From contig JABWDB010000008.1 in assembly GCA_019614645.1 (NCBI GenBank), positions 5,580,001 to 5,644,000 on the forward strand: a stretch of 64,000 nt of DNA, written 5' to 3'. Below are positions 52,275 to 63,548 of this stretch, one piece after another. The notes beneath the pieces are model-generated. The model worked only from the letters and a program-made list of their open reading frames with translations, was not told the origin of the DNA and did not search any database. Every line of letters starts with the position of its first letter. Positions within the stretch are counted from its first letter, which is position 1. This stretch comes from Stratiolaelaps scimitus (Eukaryota > Arthropoda > Arachnida > Mesostigmata > Laelapidae). The translations under genes were made by a program, and so were the position numbers.

Positions 52275-54821
52275 ACATGGGAACAGCCTCACGAAGATGC
52301 TTTAGAAAGATGTTACCGAGCATGTCGGGACATCGGCCGTAAAACGACTGATTTAGGACATATTGCCACATGCTGCGATGTGCAACTTCCAGCAGATTTA
52401 ATGACGGTCGACGCACAGTGCCCATCTTGGAGCGCTATCGAGGACCGACCGTTGTGTTCACACGATTTTCCCGAGTACCGAGGCTCAAAATATCGGATGT
52501 TGTTTACGGACATTGTCACCGCGATGTGCGTTGTCGCTTGGACGAATTCACGTGAAATTCGAGGTTCTATTTAAGCCTATTCGTTATAACAACTTTACAG
52601 ACAACTATACAGCCTTTGTAGTAAACTGCATGTGAGATTGAGTCAAAAGCTGTTCGGCGTTCACTTATTTCTGCCCGTGACAACGGAGCTCATATTCAAT
52701 CCGAGTGCTACCACTGGTGCTAGCTGTATCATGCCTGCGCTCGCCTCTGCCTTCACGGGGAGCAATCAATAGCGATTAAATGCTATGCTTTTACGAAGGC
52801 TGCCGAAAGCGTGACCAAGCATCGACCTATATTTGATGTTAGTCAACTACCAATCCGCGCTAGAGGGAGAGAATCCGTCAATGCGCACTGAGGAAGACGA
52901 AGATAACTTACGTCTTAGGTCGTAACCTCATGAGAGCAGTACAAAAACAGGCGAACGTATTTTACTGTTTGTGTTATCTATTGTGGACAGTTCTGGACAC
53001 GACGCGATGACCAGTCGAGTGAGAAATTCGACGCTTTCTCGATTTGTTGGCAATTTTAGCGAGATGGCTGAGATCAATCTTACTCTATTCAATCCTCGCT
53101 CGCTGAACCGGGGGATACCAGCTGCCCCCGTGGCGACTTGACGAGGTATCAACTGAACAAGAGAGCGAGTGATTAATGGACGCCGTTTCCAATAATCTCG
53201 ACTTATCTCCTATTAAGTTCTCCATCTGCTTTCGTCTCCTTAGCGGGCTTCATCCTGCTTTGATTATTGCATTTAGTGCAGATTATATTACCCAAAATCG
53301 TTTCGGTATCCGAACATGCGAAGATTGTACGCTGAGTCGACGATCGCGCTTTCCGCCGCTTCGCACACGAATCTGTGTCATCTCCACCGGAGAGAAATCG
53401 ACTGTGTGAACTACTCTGTGAACATAGCGACGTCGCTGTACTTTCTTGATTTCATTATCTTCACATGCTGCAAACTTTCATGATGTAAACGATATACATA
53501 AACGTAGCATTTAGATACATTTCCAAATCATATTATTGACCCCAACCACTGTTCAACGGGGATGGGGACTGCCCAGTTGAGTTGTGGCGATTTCGTTTCC
53601 GTTGCGCGCTGTCATCCCTGCGTAGCGGGCTAGGCGTTGTAGAATATATAGAACGCGGTCGCACCTTGTGCCAACGTCAGTTCTGGGACATGTACGTTCG
53701 CTACTGCGGTAGTTTTGTTAAAGCAAATGATTTAAGAAAATGCACGGTTCGGCCTCTCCGAGAATAGGTCCGAGTCGATCTAATCTCCGGCGGCGAAACT
53801 GTATCGATCGCTTCATGAAAACTGCAACCACCTCCGTGGCGCACCTCCCCTCTTTCGGACGACTACCATCAACGGTGTACTGATCTATAGCCGGCCAGTT
53901 CTATGGCGAAGGTGTTGCACAGAAGTCGATCGTACAGTGCTGTAAATCGGCTTTATTTTAAGATCAATCAGTGTGTAAATATATATATACATATATATAT
54001 ATAGGTACAGGCAAAACGCAAGGTGACCTATAATAGTATATCTTACCTATACTAGAATGAGTGTAAATGACAAAAAAATGATATCGGGATGATGAGACCA
54101 CGATGCACCGAGTCTTAACTGATTATCGGTGATTAGAGGAGCGAAGATTATCAACGTGCATATATCAAGAGCCCCTACTATATCCATAGACATTATCATT
54201 TGCTGTGTTTCTGTTTTGGTATCCGTTCGACAAAGATTCTTGTATACATACATATATATATACTTTTTTTTGTAATGGCTAATGCGTCCCGTTTGACATC
54301 AAACGAACAGCCCAAGTGCTCGTTTTCACTGCGAGTTAGGTAGAGAGACTGTAGTCTGCAGCGACAACTCTTGCAGCTCCACAAACTGCGGCAAAGCCGT
54401 AAATTGGAAGCCGTGAATGAGATGAGACGTTGTACTTTCCAAGACGTTTCTTTATTTCTGATTCCTGCTGTTGGTTATTATTATTATTATCTATTACATA
54501 TTAATATAAAATAGTGACTGTTATACAGATAAGCATTAATGGATTGTCGAATCGGATCGATTTTAACCCGGAGCCGGAATGGCAGGTGTGAAAATGTGAC
54601 AACCGATGCATTTGTTCGTGTGCACACGTGATATCAGTTGTATAATACTGTCCGTTACGTTTTGTTAATTTATAGATTTACAGTATTTCCGGTAGTTAAA
54701 CCTTCGATTGTTTTGTTCCCTGTTTGTCTTGACAATCCTCACCGATATGTGCTTGTTGAGTAGTGACTTTCGATCGAGCAGGCGAGCGAATGCGATGAAT
54801 TTTTTGCTGTTGTACATGCGA

Positions 54822-54825
<4 letters not shown>

Positions 54826-54861
<36 letters not shown>
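54826..54861. repeat. (CA)n(TA)n compound microsatellite
   Basis: A short CA run passes directly into about 25 bases of TA repeats. It is intergenic. Confidence 0.85.
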
Positions 54862-57394
54862 TCTAAAGGAGGACGAGAAAGCTGTATGCATATTGTATTT
54901 TATTGATGCAGGCGGAGCATAGAAAAAAAATTATATATATATATATATATATCACTGTTTCTCTCTCCCCTTTTGCACTAACAAAAAAAAAACGCCCGTG
55001 AAGTAAAGTAATGTTTACGCGCGACATGAATTTGTGGTAAGGCGTGAAAATTGCGCCACGGTTGACTCGTGTCGCTGGATGAATTTCATTATACGCAGAG
55101 ACGTGGCACTGTGACAAGTAAGAAAATCAATTGTGCTTTCGCTTACATGATTCTTACCATTATCCCTTTATTGTAGTACTCAAACCCAAAGATCAACAAC
55201 AGTATTTTTGTACAATGTTGCAGCACAGACGCAGAACTTGTGGCGACTCCGTATTATCACACAGTTGTCGTCGAGTGTATCTACCGTACGCGATTGTACG
55301 TAGCTGAGAAGTATGTTCACCTTAAGCAAAAAAAGAGAGACACCTTGAATAAAAACAGCTTGTCCTAGAAAGCGGACAGGCTCTTCGGCAACTTCCGGCG
55401 TTTTTACTGTCAATGTATATTATCGTTTCAACCTTCGACGACTGAATACACATTCACTTACGATCGTTGTTTGGCAGAGCGAGAATAATTTGCAAGCGAT
55501 TTATTATTAAGTGTCTATAAGAAGAGTCTCTGATCTCATGCATGGCCCCGCGTTTAGTACCGAGTCAGAAATCACATGCTCAGGGACTATTACTACAACG
55601 TGATATATCTGAGCCGGCTCGTGTTCGGGCTGCGGGCGGAAACCAAAGAAGGCTGTTGTCAGCTATTGTCATTACCTGCACCGTATCGTTGGTATCTCTC
55701 GCAAGCTGAGGTTTACCTAAGCAGATCCCCCTCGTGCTGTAACTATTCTCATCTCGCGTCAGCTATTACTAGTGCTTCCGTTAGGTAACAAATTATTTCC
55801 CGATACGGTGGATGACCCGGTCTGACTACCAAACGTATGAAATGATATTTGTCCCATGAGAACTAGCCACTTTGCTAGAGAAATATTTATTAGTGATAAA
55901 CGTTTTATCAACACATTTTGCGCCTTGTATGTACGATACAGATGCGGTATTTGTAGAATCCATTTGGCTGTCTAGAACTGAGCGGGAACTCGGAAAGAAT
56001 GGTATGCTTACCAGGTACAGATAGGATCAGCTGAATCTCTCGTTAGCATTTCTCCATTACATTACGAACTGGGACTAGGATAGACATCATCCATCGAAGG
56101 TGACCATAGTAGCGGACTTGCTTTTGCTTCGGTGGTAGACCTTATAAACAAACATAAACACAACTATATATATATATATGACTACTATACTCTTATTATT
56201 ATTATTAATGTTGCCTAACTGTTTAACTTCCCGTACTGCTGAGTTTCCCTTCCAAACATTGGGCGCATTTGAGCATACTTCCAAAATGTGAAATCATAAC
56301 ACGCTTCCAATAACGGATTCTCTTCGTTTATTGTCAGTTAATTATTCATATCGTTAATGACCACACTTTCATCGTCATCATGAATGATTACTATCACGAT
56401 CAAGTGATCATCACTAGTACGTTCTAGAGTTATATAAATATCTTACAAAATTGTGTTCATATATATTTCATAGATAAACGTCAACTGCAACACCAATATC
56501 TATGTCAAGACACGTTTCCAAAACTCGATACTCCACGGGTAGCGCTTGAATATTTAAAATGTGGCCGGTGTTATTCCTAAAATCGTTTCAATGTACCAAT
56601 TAGCACCGTTTCGTTGTTTCAATTAATTATAGACAAACATGCGCGTTGTACTGCCAACAGAGAGGATTAGATCTATGAAGTGGATAATCGAAATTAACCA
56701 CACTGAAGCCTATGTCGCTGATTGTTCGCGTTCGCTCACCTCAGCGCGTCACTGTGTTCATCCAATGACGTTCTCTTCAGGACAACATTATTTACATTGT
56801 AGAGAAAAAAACGCCGCCCACAAAAATTCACCATGTTCCTCACAGAATTAGTCTTTTCTTTCTAGCATTTCCTTATCCGACCAAACACAACACGATTGAT
56901 CCAAGGAACCACTCAGATAATCGTCTTGGGAATATAAATCTTTACACAGACCGAGGATAATGACAGGCCGAGGGGCCTGCGGTTCGTTTAGCGCTCATGA
57001 TTGGGTCTAGCATGTTTGCGTGCCGGGACTTCCTTAGGGCACTACATTACACGTTGATAACCATGGCGTATCGTAACAACCAAGCGTTTATATTATAGTA
57101 ACCACGGACATGAGGAATGATGCGATATAAACACTGAGCCGTACTAAATAAACCAGACCGACATAATGGTAATAATAATGGTACTATTAATAATAATAAT
57201 TCAAATAATAATGCGAACTCCATATTTTTGCACCGTGCGTGCACATAGCTTGGATCAACGAAGCTATGGATGATAGTTCGACACACGACGACATGTTGTG
57301 GCCGCGTTTTTTTCCAAATAGTGATTAATGTGTTGCTTGTTGTGTTCATTTCTTGTACGGCCTTTTACGGCAAATAATTTCCTTTCGGTCCGCC

Positions 57395-57940
57395 TTATCT
57401 CATTGGGAAGGGACGACCTATGGCCATCACAGATCGGCCCTGTAGGTCAGCATCATCACTCGCGCGAAAATCATCAGTGTCATCGCTGGTGTCATCACCA
57501 GTAGAATCATGGTCATGGTCCTCATCATCAGCGTAATCTTCGTTATCATCTTCGGTGGCGTCATCCTGGTCTTCGTCTCCCTCTTCAGGAGAAGAAAGAG
57601 GTCGCTGAAGTGGGATACGCGGGAAGGAGGGATTCATAATTTCGCCGAGGAGGCTTTCACCGCGGGAGCATCGCTCCATTATTTGGTACCATATCTTGAG
57701 ACTGCGCTCGACCTTGACGATATCGCCGCGCTGCGTGCGGCTGAACGGGCCTCCGTACCGGCCCGACCTGGTAGATTCGCCTTGCCTTTTCTTCGAGTTG
57801 ATAACATATTTCCTCAGGCGCGTAAGATAGTGGATTATAGACCATAGTCGATTAGTGATTTCGCCCACCATCTGAAATACCCACAGGCTGGGTTGTGGGG
57901 ATGGCTCCCGACGAGGTCGGCGAGGAGGGTCCGTGCTCAT
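57395..57940 (-). CDS. Orphan intronless ORF, basic N-terminus and acidic C-terminus
   Basis: 181 codons from ATG 57938-57940. I do not recognise the family. The N-terminus is Pro/Arg-rich (DPPRRPRREPSPQPS). The middle is basic with hydrophobic stretches (NRLWSIIHYLTRLRKYVI and VERSLKIWYQIMERCSRG). The last third is a strongly acidic Asp/Glu tail of about 50 residues with a short neutral end. There is no signal peptide and no clear membrane span. It has no introns and lies in a retroposon-rich interval. The tail of a SINE in the same orientation ends seven bases upstream of the ATG, and an in-frame stop lies inside that SINE. The charge segregation makes chance less likely than for a low-complexity frame, but the acidic third is GAT/GAC repeat-like. 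It could be a retrogene, a mobile-element or viral relic, or a chance ORF. Confidence 0.4.
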   Translation of the reverse strand: MSTDPPRRPRREPSPQPSLWVFQMVGEITNRLWSIIHYLTRLRKYVINSKKRQGESTRSGRYGGPFSRTQRGDIVKVERSLKIWYQIMERCSRGESLLGEIMNPSFPRIPLQRPLSSPEEGDEDQDDATEDDNEDYADDEDHDHDSTGDDTSDDTDDFRASDDADLQGRSVMAIGRPFPMR

Positions 57941-57947
57941 GCTAGAA

Positions 57948-58020
57948 GGTAAAGGTAAAGCTTTATTTGTTTATTAAAGGAACTGCAGTTCTTACACTGC
58001 TTAAGTTGAAGAAAGAGCGC
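57948..58020 (-). mobile_element. tRNA-derived SINE, 5'-truncated copy
   Basis: Read on the - strand it matches the body and tail of the copy at 63072: a CTTAAGCAGTGTAA-type segment, then GCAGTTCCTTTAATAAAC, then AATAAAG and two TTTACC units. The tRNA-like head is missing. The - strand 3' end lies seven bases before the start codon of the orphan ORF. Confidence 0.75.
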
Positions 58021-58771
58021 AATTCAAAACCAGAACAACGCGAGACACAGCAAGCGCTGCCGTTAGAATTTCCTCTTGAATTGACGGCAGTGGTTAGATA
58101 GTGAGCTAGATAGTATATGATATGTATGCATTATCTTTATAATGTTCCCGTCCTGAGTTATGCTAAATATCGAGCTCAGAGCGTTCTTCGAGTACGATAA
58201 GCGGCCACGCGTTGTTTTTTCCCCCTACGCAGATAGCCTGTTGCTCCGTTTCAAGTTCTTCAGGTGATTTAGAAAGCACCCCGTCAAGCCATCTATGATC
58301 AAGACTTCGAGAGGGAAGCACTGTCTCAAATCGTATTCTTTAGCTGATCGCTCGTTGTAGGTCTATCGTCCGGTTGACTCAGACGGCGAAATGTTCGCCA
58401 GCGTAAGTAAACCGACCTCTCTCCGGTGGGAAACCAATCGACGGTGTATTACGCCTCCAACGATAAATCTGAGTGGTAAAAATCGCTAGTAACTACGTCG
58501 GAAATGGAGCCCTACAGAACATATTCTGTTGTCGCAGTAGGCGAAACGCCAAAGACATAGATAATTTATCAGCCGATCTTATCGTGGCGCCTGTTCGACG
58601 CTGTGAGAAGCAGCTCAATAATTGACTACTGTATAACGCTTATCAACGTTATCTGCCAGCAGGGGCTGGATTATTACTCCGCCATGGTGTGGTCGAAACG
58701 CAGTATATAGGAAAAACCTGATGCAAATGGCGGGGGCTTGGAAGTGTCGCTTGACAAAATCATTTGAGACG
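58021..58771. other. Intergenic spacer between two SINE copies
   Basis: About 750 bases between the truncated and fuller - strand SINE copies. I see no ORF or structural signal in it. Confidence 0.6.
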
Positions 58772-58912
58772 GAGTAAAGGGATAAAGCTTTATTGATTTA
58801 TTTAGGAAACTGCATACAATGCTTAAGTTCTCTTATATGTCACGCAACGGGATTCGGACCTGCGACCTCTGGTAGAGACAACAGAGCGATGTCTACCCAG
58901 GGTGGTCATCGC
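58772..58912 (-). mobile_element. tRNA-derived SINE, near full-length copy
   Basis: On the - strand it contains CCAGAGGTCGCAGGTCCGAAT (B-box), then GTGACATATAAGAGAACTTA, AGCATTGTA, GCAGTTTCCTAAATAAATC, and a tail AATAAAGCTTTATCCCTTTAC. It is clearly homologous to the copy at 63072 from the anticodon arm to the tail. The upstream head with the A-box is more diverged. Confidence 0.8.
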
Positions 58913-59272
58913 TAAATGGTGCCGTATCGCAGATGTAGATATCAACGTATGCGTAGATGATACCCGCATATACCAACCGTGGACGGGGGCTACTTTGACA
59001 CATTTGCTCTTGTGACATCTACTGGCATTTCTACTCAATTAGCAGACATTTTTATTATTTAGAATCAGCACAACTTTAACCAAATAGAACATTTTTTAGG
59101 CCATGGAAGTAGACAATGTGAACAGAACACACAGCCTAATACTTCTCCGTTAGAAGGAGAAAACTCAGTAACACCCAATCACCATAATGGCTGGAAAACA
59201 CGAATTTAATTAATGCAGATATCAATAGGCTGGATCGAGCTCAATCCAATTTTTATGACAAACGCGTTTAAG

Positions 59273-59284
59273 AATATATATACA

Positions 59285-59321
<37 letters not shown>
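59273..59321. repeat. (TA)n microsatellite
   Basis: About 50 bases of TA repeat with one CATC interruption, one of the longest TA arrays in the window. Intergenic. Confidence 0.9.
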
Positions 59322-59328
<7 letters not shown>

Positions 59329-60154
59329 GACGTACATCTCAAATAAGTCAAGAGCACACCAAAATAGAACATTTCGTCACAGAAAAATATACTTGAGGTG
59401 AATAACCTACATTTTAGTTGAAGAAACGTTGAAACCACTAAACTAAGAACTCTTAAAGTATTGAACTAGAGTAGCGCGTCACAGAATACTCGGTCTAAAT
59501 GCTCTATCTCAGGTTCGCGGTGGGTTCATCGATGGATCAGATGACTCGGCCAGAATCAGCCAATATAAATGAAAAGCACCACCTCGCGTACACGACCACC
59601 GAATGTAACCCAGTGCTGAGACAATATCGTGAATGGCTGACGAACTCCTATCACATCGACATGATGGCATACGTGCAGCACGTGCACCACGTGCACGAAC
59701 GAAGCAGCCCTTCACCTGTGACTTCCGAGGGAAACCACTTAGGCTTGTTTGTAAAGAATTTATTATATACAACAATACGTGGATGTTTGCATTAGTGTGG
59801 CCGGTCATTTGCGGTCATCACCCTGGCTGTCCTCGGGAGGGGGCTGGTATCGAATTCACATACAGTGCGCAAACGCAAATCCTGTGAAATATATGAGCAT
59901 GTATCTAGTTTTTTCGCTCGTAACTAACGCACCCTTCCCTACTAAACACACAATCACACCGGCTGCATCGGTTCATATGCGTATCGCCTGGCGGGTTTGA
60001 GCTGGCTAGAGCTGGCGTACTGGTCAATCACGTGACGCGAACCCTTGCGCGCAGTCGTGCACACTCAAGTTACCCTGTTCGCCATAGACCTATATGGATA
60101 TTACTTTAAAGCAAGTCGAAGAGCAAAGGCGTACTCTCCACTATTCATAAGGTC

Positions 60155-60285
60155 GCATATGAGGCACTTTTTTTTTTTTTTTTTTTTTTTTCGAGCTGAC
60201 CCTCAGCTGTTCCCCTATCTGACAGGCCTCAGCTCTTAACCTTTAGGTATTACTATGAGGACCTGTCGGGGCATATGAGGCACTT
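60155..60285 (-). mobile_element. Short poly(A) retroposon with 15-bp target-site duplication
   Basis: The direct repeats GCATATGAGGCACTT at 60155-60169 and 60271-60285 are identical. Between them lie about 22 T followed by roughly 79 bases of unique sequence. On the - strand this is an RNA-like segment ending in ACAGCTGAGGGTCAGCTCG and a poly(A) tail. Perfect target duplication plus poly(A) is the signature of LINE-mediated insertion. The source is either the 3' end of a LINE or a small noncoding RNA, and I could not identify it. Confidence 0.85.
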
Positions 60286-62676
60286 GCCGTAGGGAATACG
60301 CAGAAGAAACAGCGTAGCGTGTGTGAACGGGTGGGGTCGATCGGTCAACTCGTTGAGATTTCATGTTGATTATCTTGTTTAAAAAGGACAGCAGCCGAAC
60401 CGATATGGTCATTCACAGATAGTGCCTGCGTGGACCCAAGGTTGTTGGTGGCTACCGCTTTTAACTTCTTAAATGGTAGGAAAGATATCCCAAATGGGAG
60501 AAAATTTCGAAATCCCCGATGCGCACAAATTAATATATATTATATTATTTAAGGCAAGGAAAGCAGGTATCGACGCTAGACTCATCATAGCGAGTACGAT
60601 TTATCTTTGCTCACGAGGTCTTCGAACTTGAAATCTCTCATGATGACGTGACGTATATTGCTATTATTTATTCAAACATACAATAATTAGGAATTACTCC
60701 TAGGGGTCATTGGGGGGGAGGACGTATATTGTAATGCAAGTACATTCGCAGAGTCATTTTCCATGTGTCCGGCTGTCATCTTTGGCGCTCAGTGCTAGTC
60801 ACTCAATCATGTTGGTGTGCACTCACTTGCCTTTTTACGTTTTTTCATACTACATAGTTAAAAAAATTGATAGATTAGACCACATAGTTTCAGAAATGCG
60901 TTGCCTTAGTTTAACCAAAGCCACAATGCGAAACGGCCCCATAAGCAGCCGTTACGCCTCGACAATGACGAAAATGATGCAGCACAACGGTACACCATTC
61001 AATTTCCCACGTGATACGTAACCTATAAGTTTATTTTCATCATAACTGTACACTCATCCCGTAACCCAGAAGAGGGTGTTTTTTTGGAATTGAAAAAACA
61101 TTAGACGGTCAGCCAGGCAAGAAAAAATTCACCCTTTTAAATTACCCCTTAAAATATATTCACAGTCCCACGAATCGAAGGGTCAATCTCAGGGATACGA
61201 AATGCGTAGTCTTCCACCATCGTTCCTCTTCGTCAGGACAAAATGCCGTGTTCTCGTTTATTGTTGTTTTGACCACAGGTCACCTATATAGGCTGACCCT
61301 ATAAAAGCGGTCGAAGATTGTTTGCAAAAATCCACTGCGTGGCACCGTTCTAGTATCGAGTTTTCTTAAAAAAAAAACACAAACAAACGAAAACCATTCA
61401 ATGTTCTATGTTTTAGCAAAATGCCAGCAATACTTTATTATCATATTATTAGAATTCAATTTGTGCCCTCTGATTCCTCTCTCGGGAACATTCAAGACAA
61501 ATGTGTCTGTTCGACTCGGCAGGTTTGATATGTACAGTACATGGCATGCTAAAGGATTACAGCACACAAAATGCTGCAATGGAAAAATAGCTGATGATAG
61601 CTGATATCAAATTCTGTAGTATCTTACCATCGCGCTAAATCGAACGAGTATATGCCACACTTACATCATCAAAGCAAGCCATAACCACTCATCCTCCTAC
61701 TTAGCACAGATCCATTAAATATAGAGCACGCTATCTTCTAGATTTCCAAAGAAAACTACGACCAACCCTTATGATGTTATTGTGGAGGTTAAATAGACCC
61801 ACATGCAGATCTCTATGTTCGATGAAGACTGCAGTTGGTAATACTAGCAGTGCTAACAAACTCTTACTGATTCTTTCTATATTTTACACAGTGTCACGTC
61901 CGTTAAGGTGACTCAAGCTAGCCCATTTTGTCGTCGTTATCGAATCATGTCACCATATGAAAGCACATCTATATATATATATATGGTTGTATAGGATCGT
62001 TGAACATTAGATGTGTGGCAGATATCGATGCAGCGGTATTTACAATATATAAGGTGGTCTTAGTACGGTAAATTTACACAACCGCTAACATATTTTCGAT
62101 TATTTAATACGCCATCAGATGCTTCAAATACAAACACACAACACTCATACCCAACGCGGGGTCGCTCATATATACATACATTATATATATATATATATAT
62201 ATATGGGTTCAAATACATCGATTAACAACGAAAGGTAGGTAGAATGAATGGCCGAGTTGCACAGCTTCAGTGTGTATACACTGTTGGATTGTCTGCCCAA
62301 GAGTCACAGTATGTAACTAACACGCACTGAGAAATCACCCATGTAACCTGCTTCCCCGATGAGAACACTTTTTCCACTCATTCTCGTCACCAAATTATTG
62401 TATATATTGTTACTATTATACCACCCGATCCTACTGGTTATAGTTTCGATTTGTATGTGCCCAATGGACCACCGTTGCACATTTGCATTTTAGGGGTCCA
62501 TCTTACGAAGCAATGCTAAAAGCAGTTGTACCGTGGACGTTAAATGTTGGCTGAGAGTCAGCCCGAAGAAGTTTATGTTTTACCCGATCCTACTGCAAAC
62601 TTGGTAACGTTTGCTACGGCCTTTCTTGATGACGGTTCGTTGCTCACGTGGTGTAGTAACAATCAGCTATTCTACC

Positions 62677-63548
62677 CTAATCAGCCCAAAGTTTGCCGAT
62701 CTCCTCTGGAAGATCTTCGGTTTTTTCGGCAATCGCCTGGAGAATATTATTGGTGATCTCCTCCGGATGACCTGACGCGTCCACCCGGACCCACGTATCA
62801 TCTTCGAGTTCGGCGTATCTACAGCAAACAAACACCCACGTCAAGGTTGCAAATTCATGAATATCAGCAAATAGAATTCGGTCCATTATTCGGTCGTATA
62901 GAAAAAAAAACCCTATATTTTAGTGATCTTTGATAGATAGGGTTCCATTGAATACAATAACTGGTTTGAGCTCTGTAGACGCTTGTTATTCCTTCGTCTT
63001 TGGCGCACCGTTATGCATGCATTCATACTTGACGGATTGATACTGCCTCGTAAATAATGCACAACAATGCCGTCAGCGCGGTGGCTTGGACGGCTAAGTC
63101 TCTGGCTATCGGAAGCCAGAGGCCGCAGGTTCGAGCCCCGCTGTGTGACATATAAGAGAGCTCAAGCATTGTAAAATTGCAGCTCCTTTAATAAACCAAT
63201 AAACATTTACCATTTACCATCTATAATAATTCAAATAAAAGGCAAATTTCAAAAAACAAACAAAAAAGTGTACAAAAACTGCACATCCGTCTGCTATACA
63301 CCTCGTAACTTATTTCATATGAACGTACCTTCGAGCGACAACTTTCTGGAAATTCTCCGTTTCATAACGCTCCGTTCCATAACCATCGCGGCTTTTCAAC
63401 ACGTCGAGGTCGGCGTGAAGAAAACACACGAGATCGGGCTTTGGTAAGCCAACATCGGGACTCCGGCACCACTCGAGCGATAGGCCCGGCTTCGCTGACG
63501 AGAACGCCGCCCCGGAAAACGCGTAACGATCGACTACCAGCGTAACGC
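62677..63548 (-). CDS. DTYMK: Thymidylate kinase, last two exons (partial)
   Basis: Phosphorylates dTMP to dTDP for DNA synthesis. Exons in transcription order are 63548-63329 and 62818-62677, joined across GTACGT...CTGTAG with the split codon AG|A. The first encodes [21 protein letters not shown] sequence (the glycine codon is split with the missing exon), the DRY motif, then [19 protein letters not shown] and the LID region [13 protein letters not shown]. The second gives [20 protein letters not shown] and the C-terminal helix, ending in TAG at 62677. These are diagnostic of eukaryotic TMP kinase and match human DTYMK closely in order and spacing. The P-loop and N-terminal third are not visible and must lie past the window end, upstream of an acceptor ending ACAG at 63549. 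The C-terminus is slightly longer and more acidic than in the human protein. Confidence 0.95.
63072..63219 (+). mobile_element. tRNA-derived SINE, full copy with A and B boxes
   Basis: It starts with a tRNA-like head: acceptor-like GTCAGCG pairing with CGCTG, A-box-like GTGGCTTGGACGG at 63081-63093, and a 7-bp anticodon-type stem CTCTGGC/GCCAGAG around CGG. The B-box GGTTCGAGCCC lies at 63128-63138. A body TGACATATAAGAGAGCTCAA and GCAGCTCCTTTAATAAACC follow, then a tail with two ATTTACC units. It lies inside the last intron of thymidylate kinase, antisense to it. Head mismatches argue against a working tRNA gene. Confidence 0.85.

Larger units (their letters stand above)
51891..57394. other. 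Intergenic region
   Basis: Apart from the hairpins, poly(A) signal and candidate alternative exon listed separately, I see no gene. Frames are short and without family resemblance. TA arrays occur near 53980-54003, 54826-54861, 54933-54952 and 56165-56180. Confidence 0.55.

Noticed and set aside
57509..57847. + strand 112-codon ORF with a hydrophobic, membrane-like N-terminus
   Set aside because: It is the antisense of the acidic GAT/GAC tract of the - strand ORF; Asp codons read backwards give Ile and Val, creating a false membrane segment.
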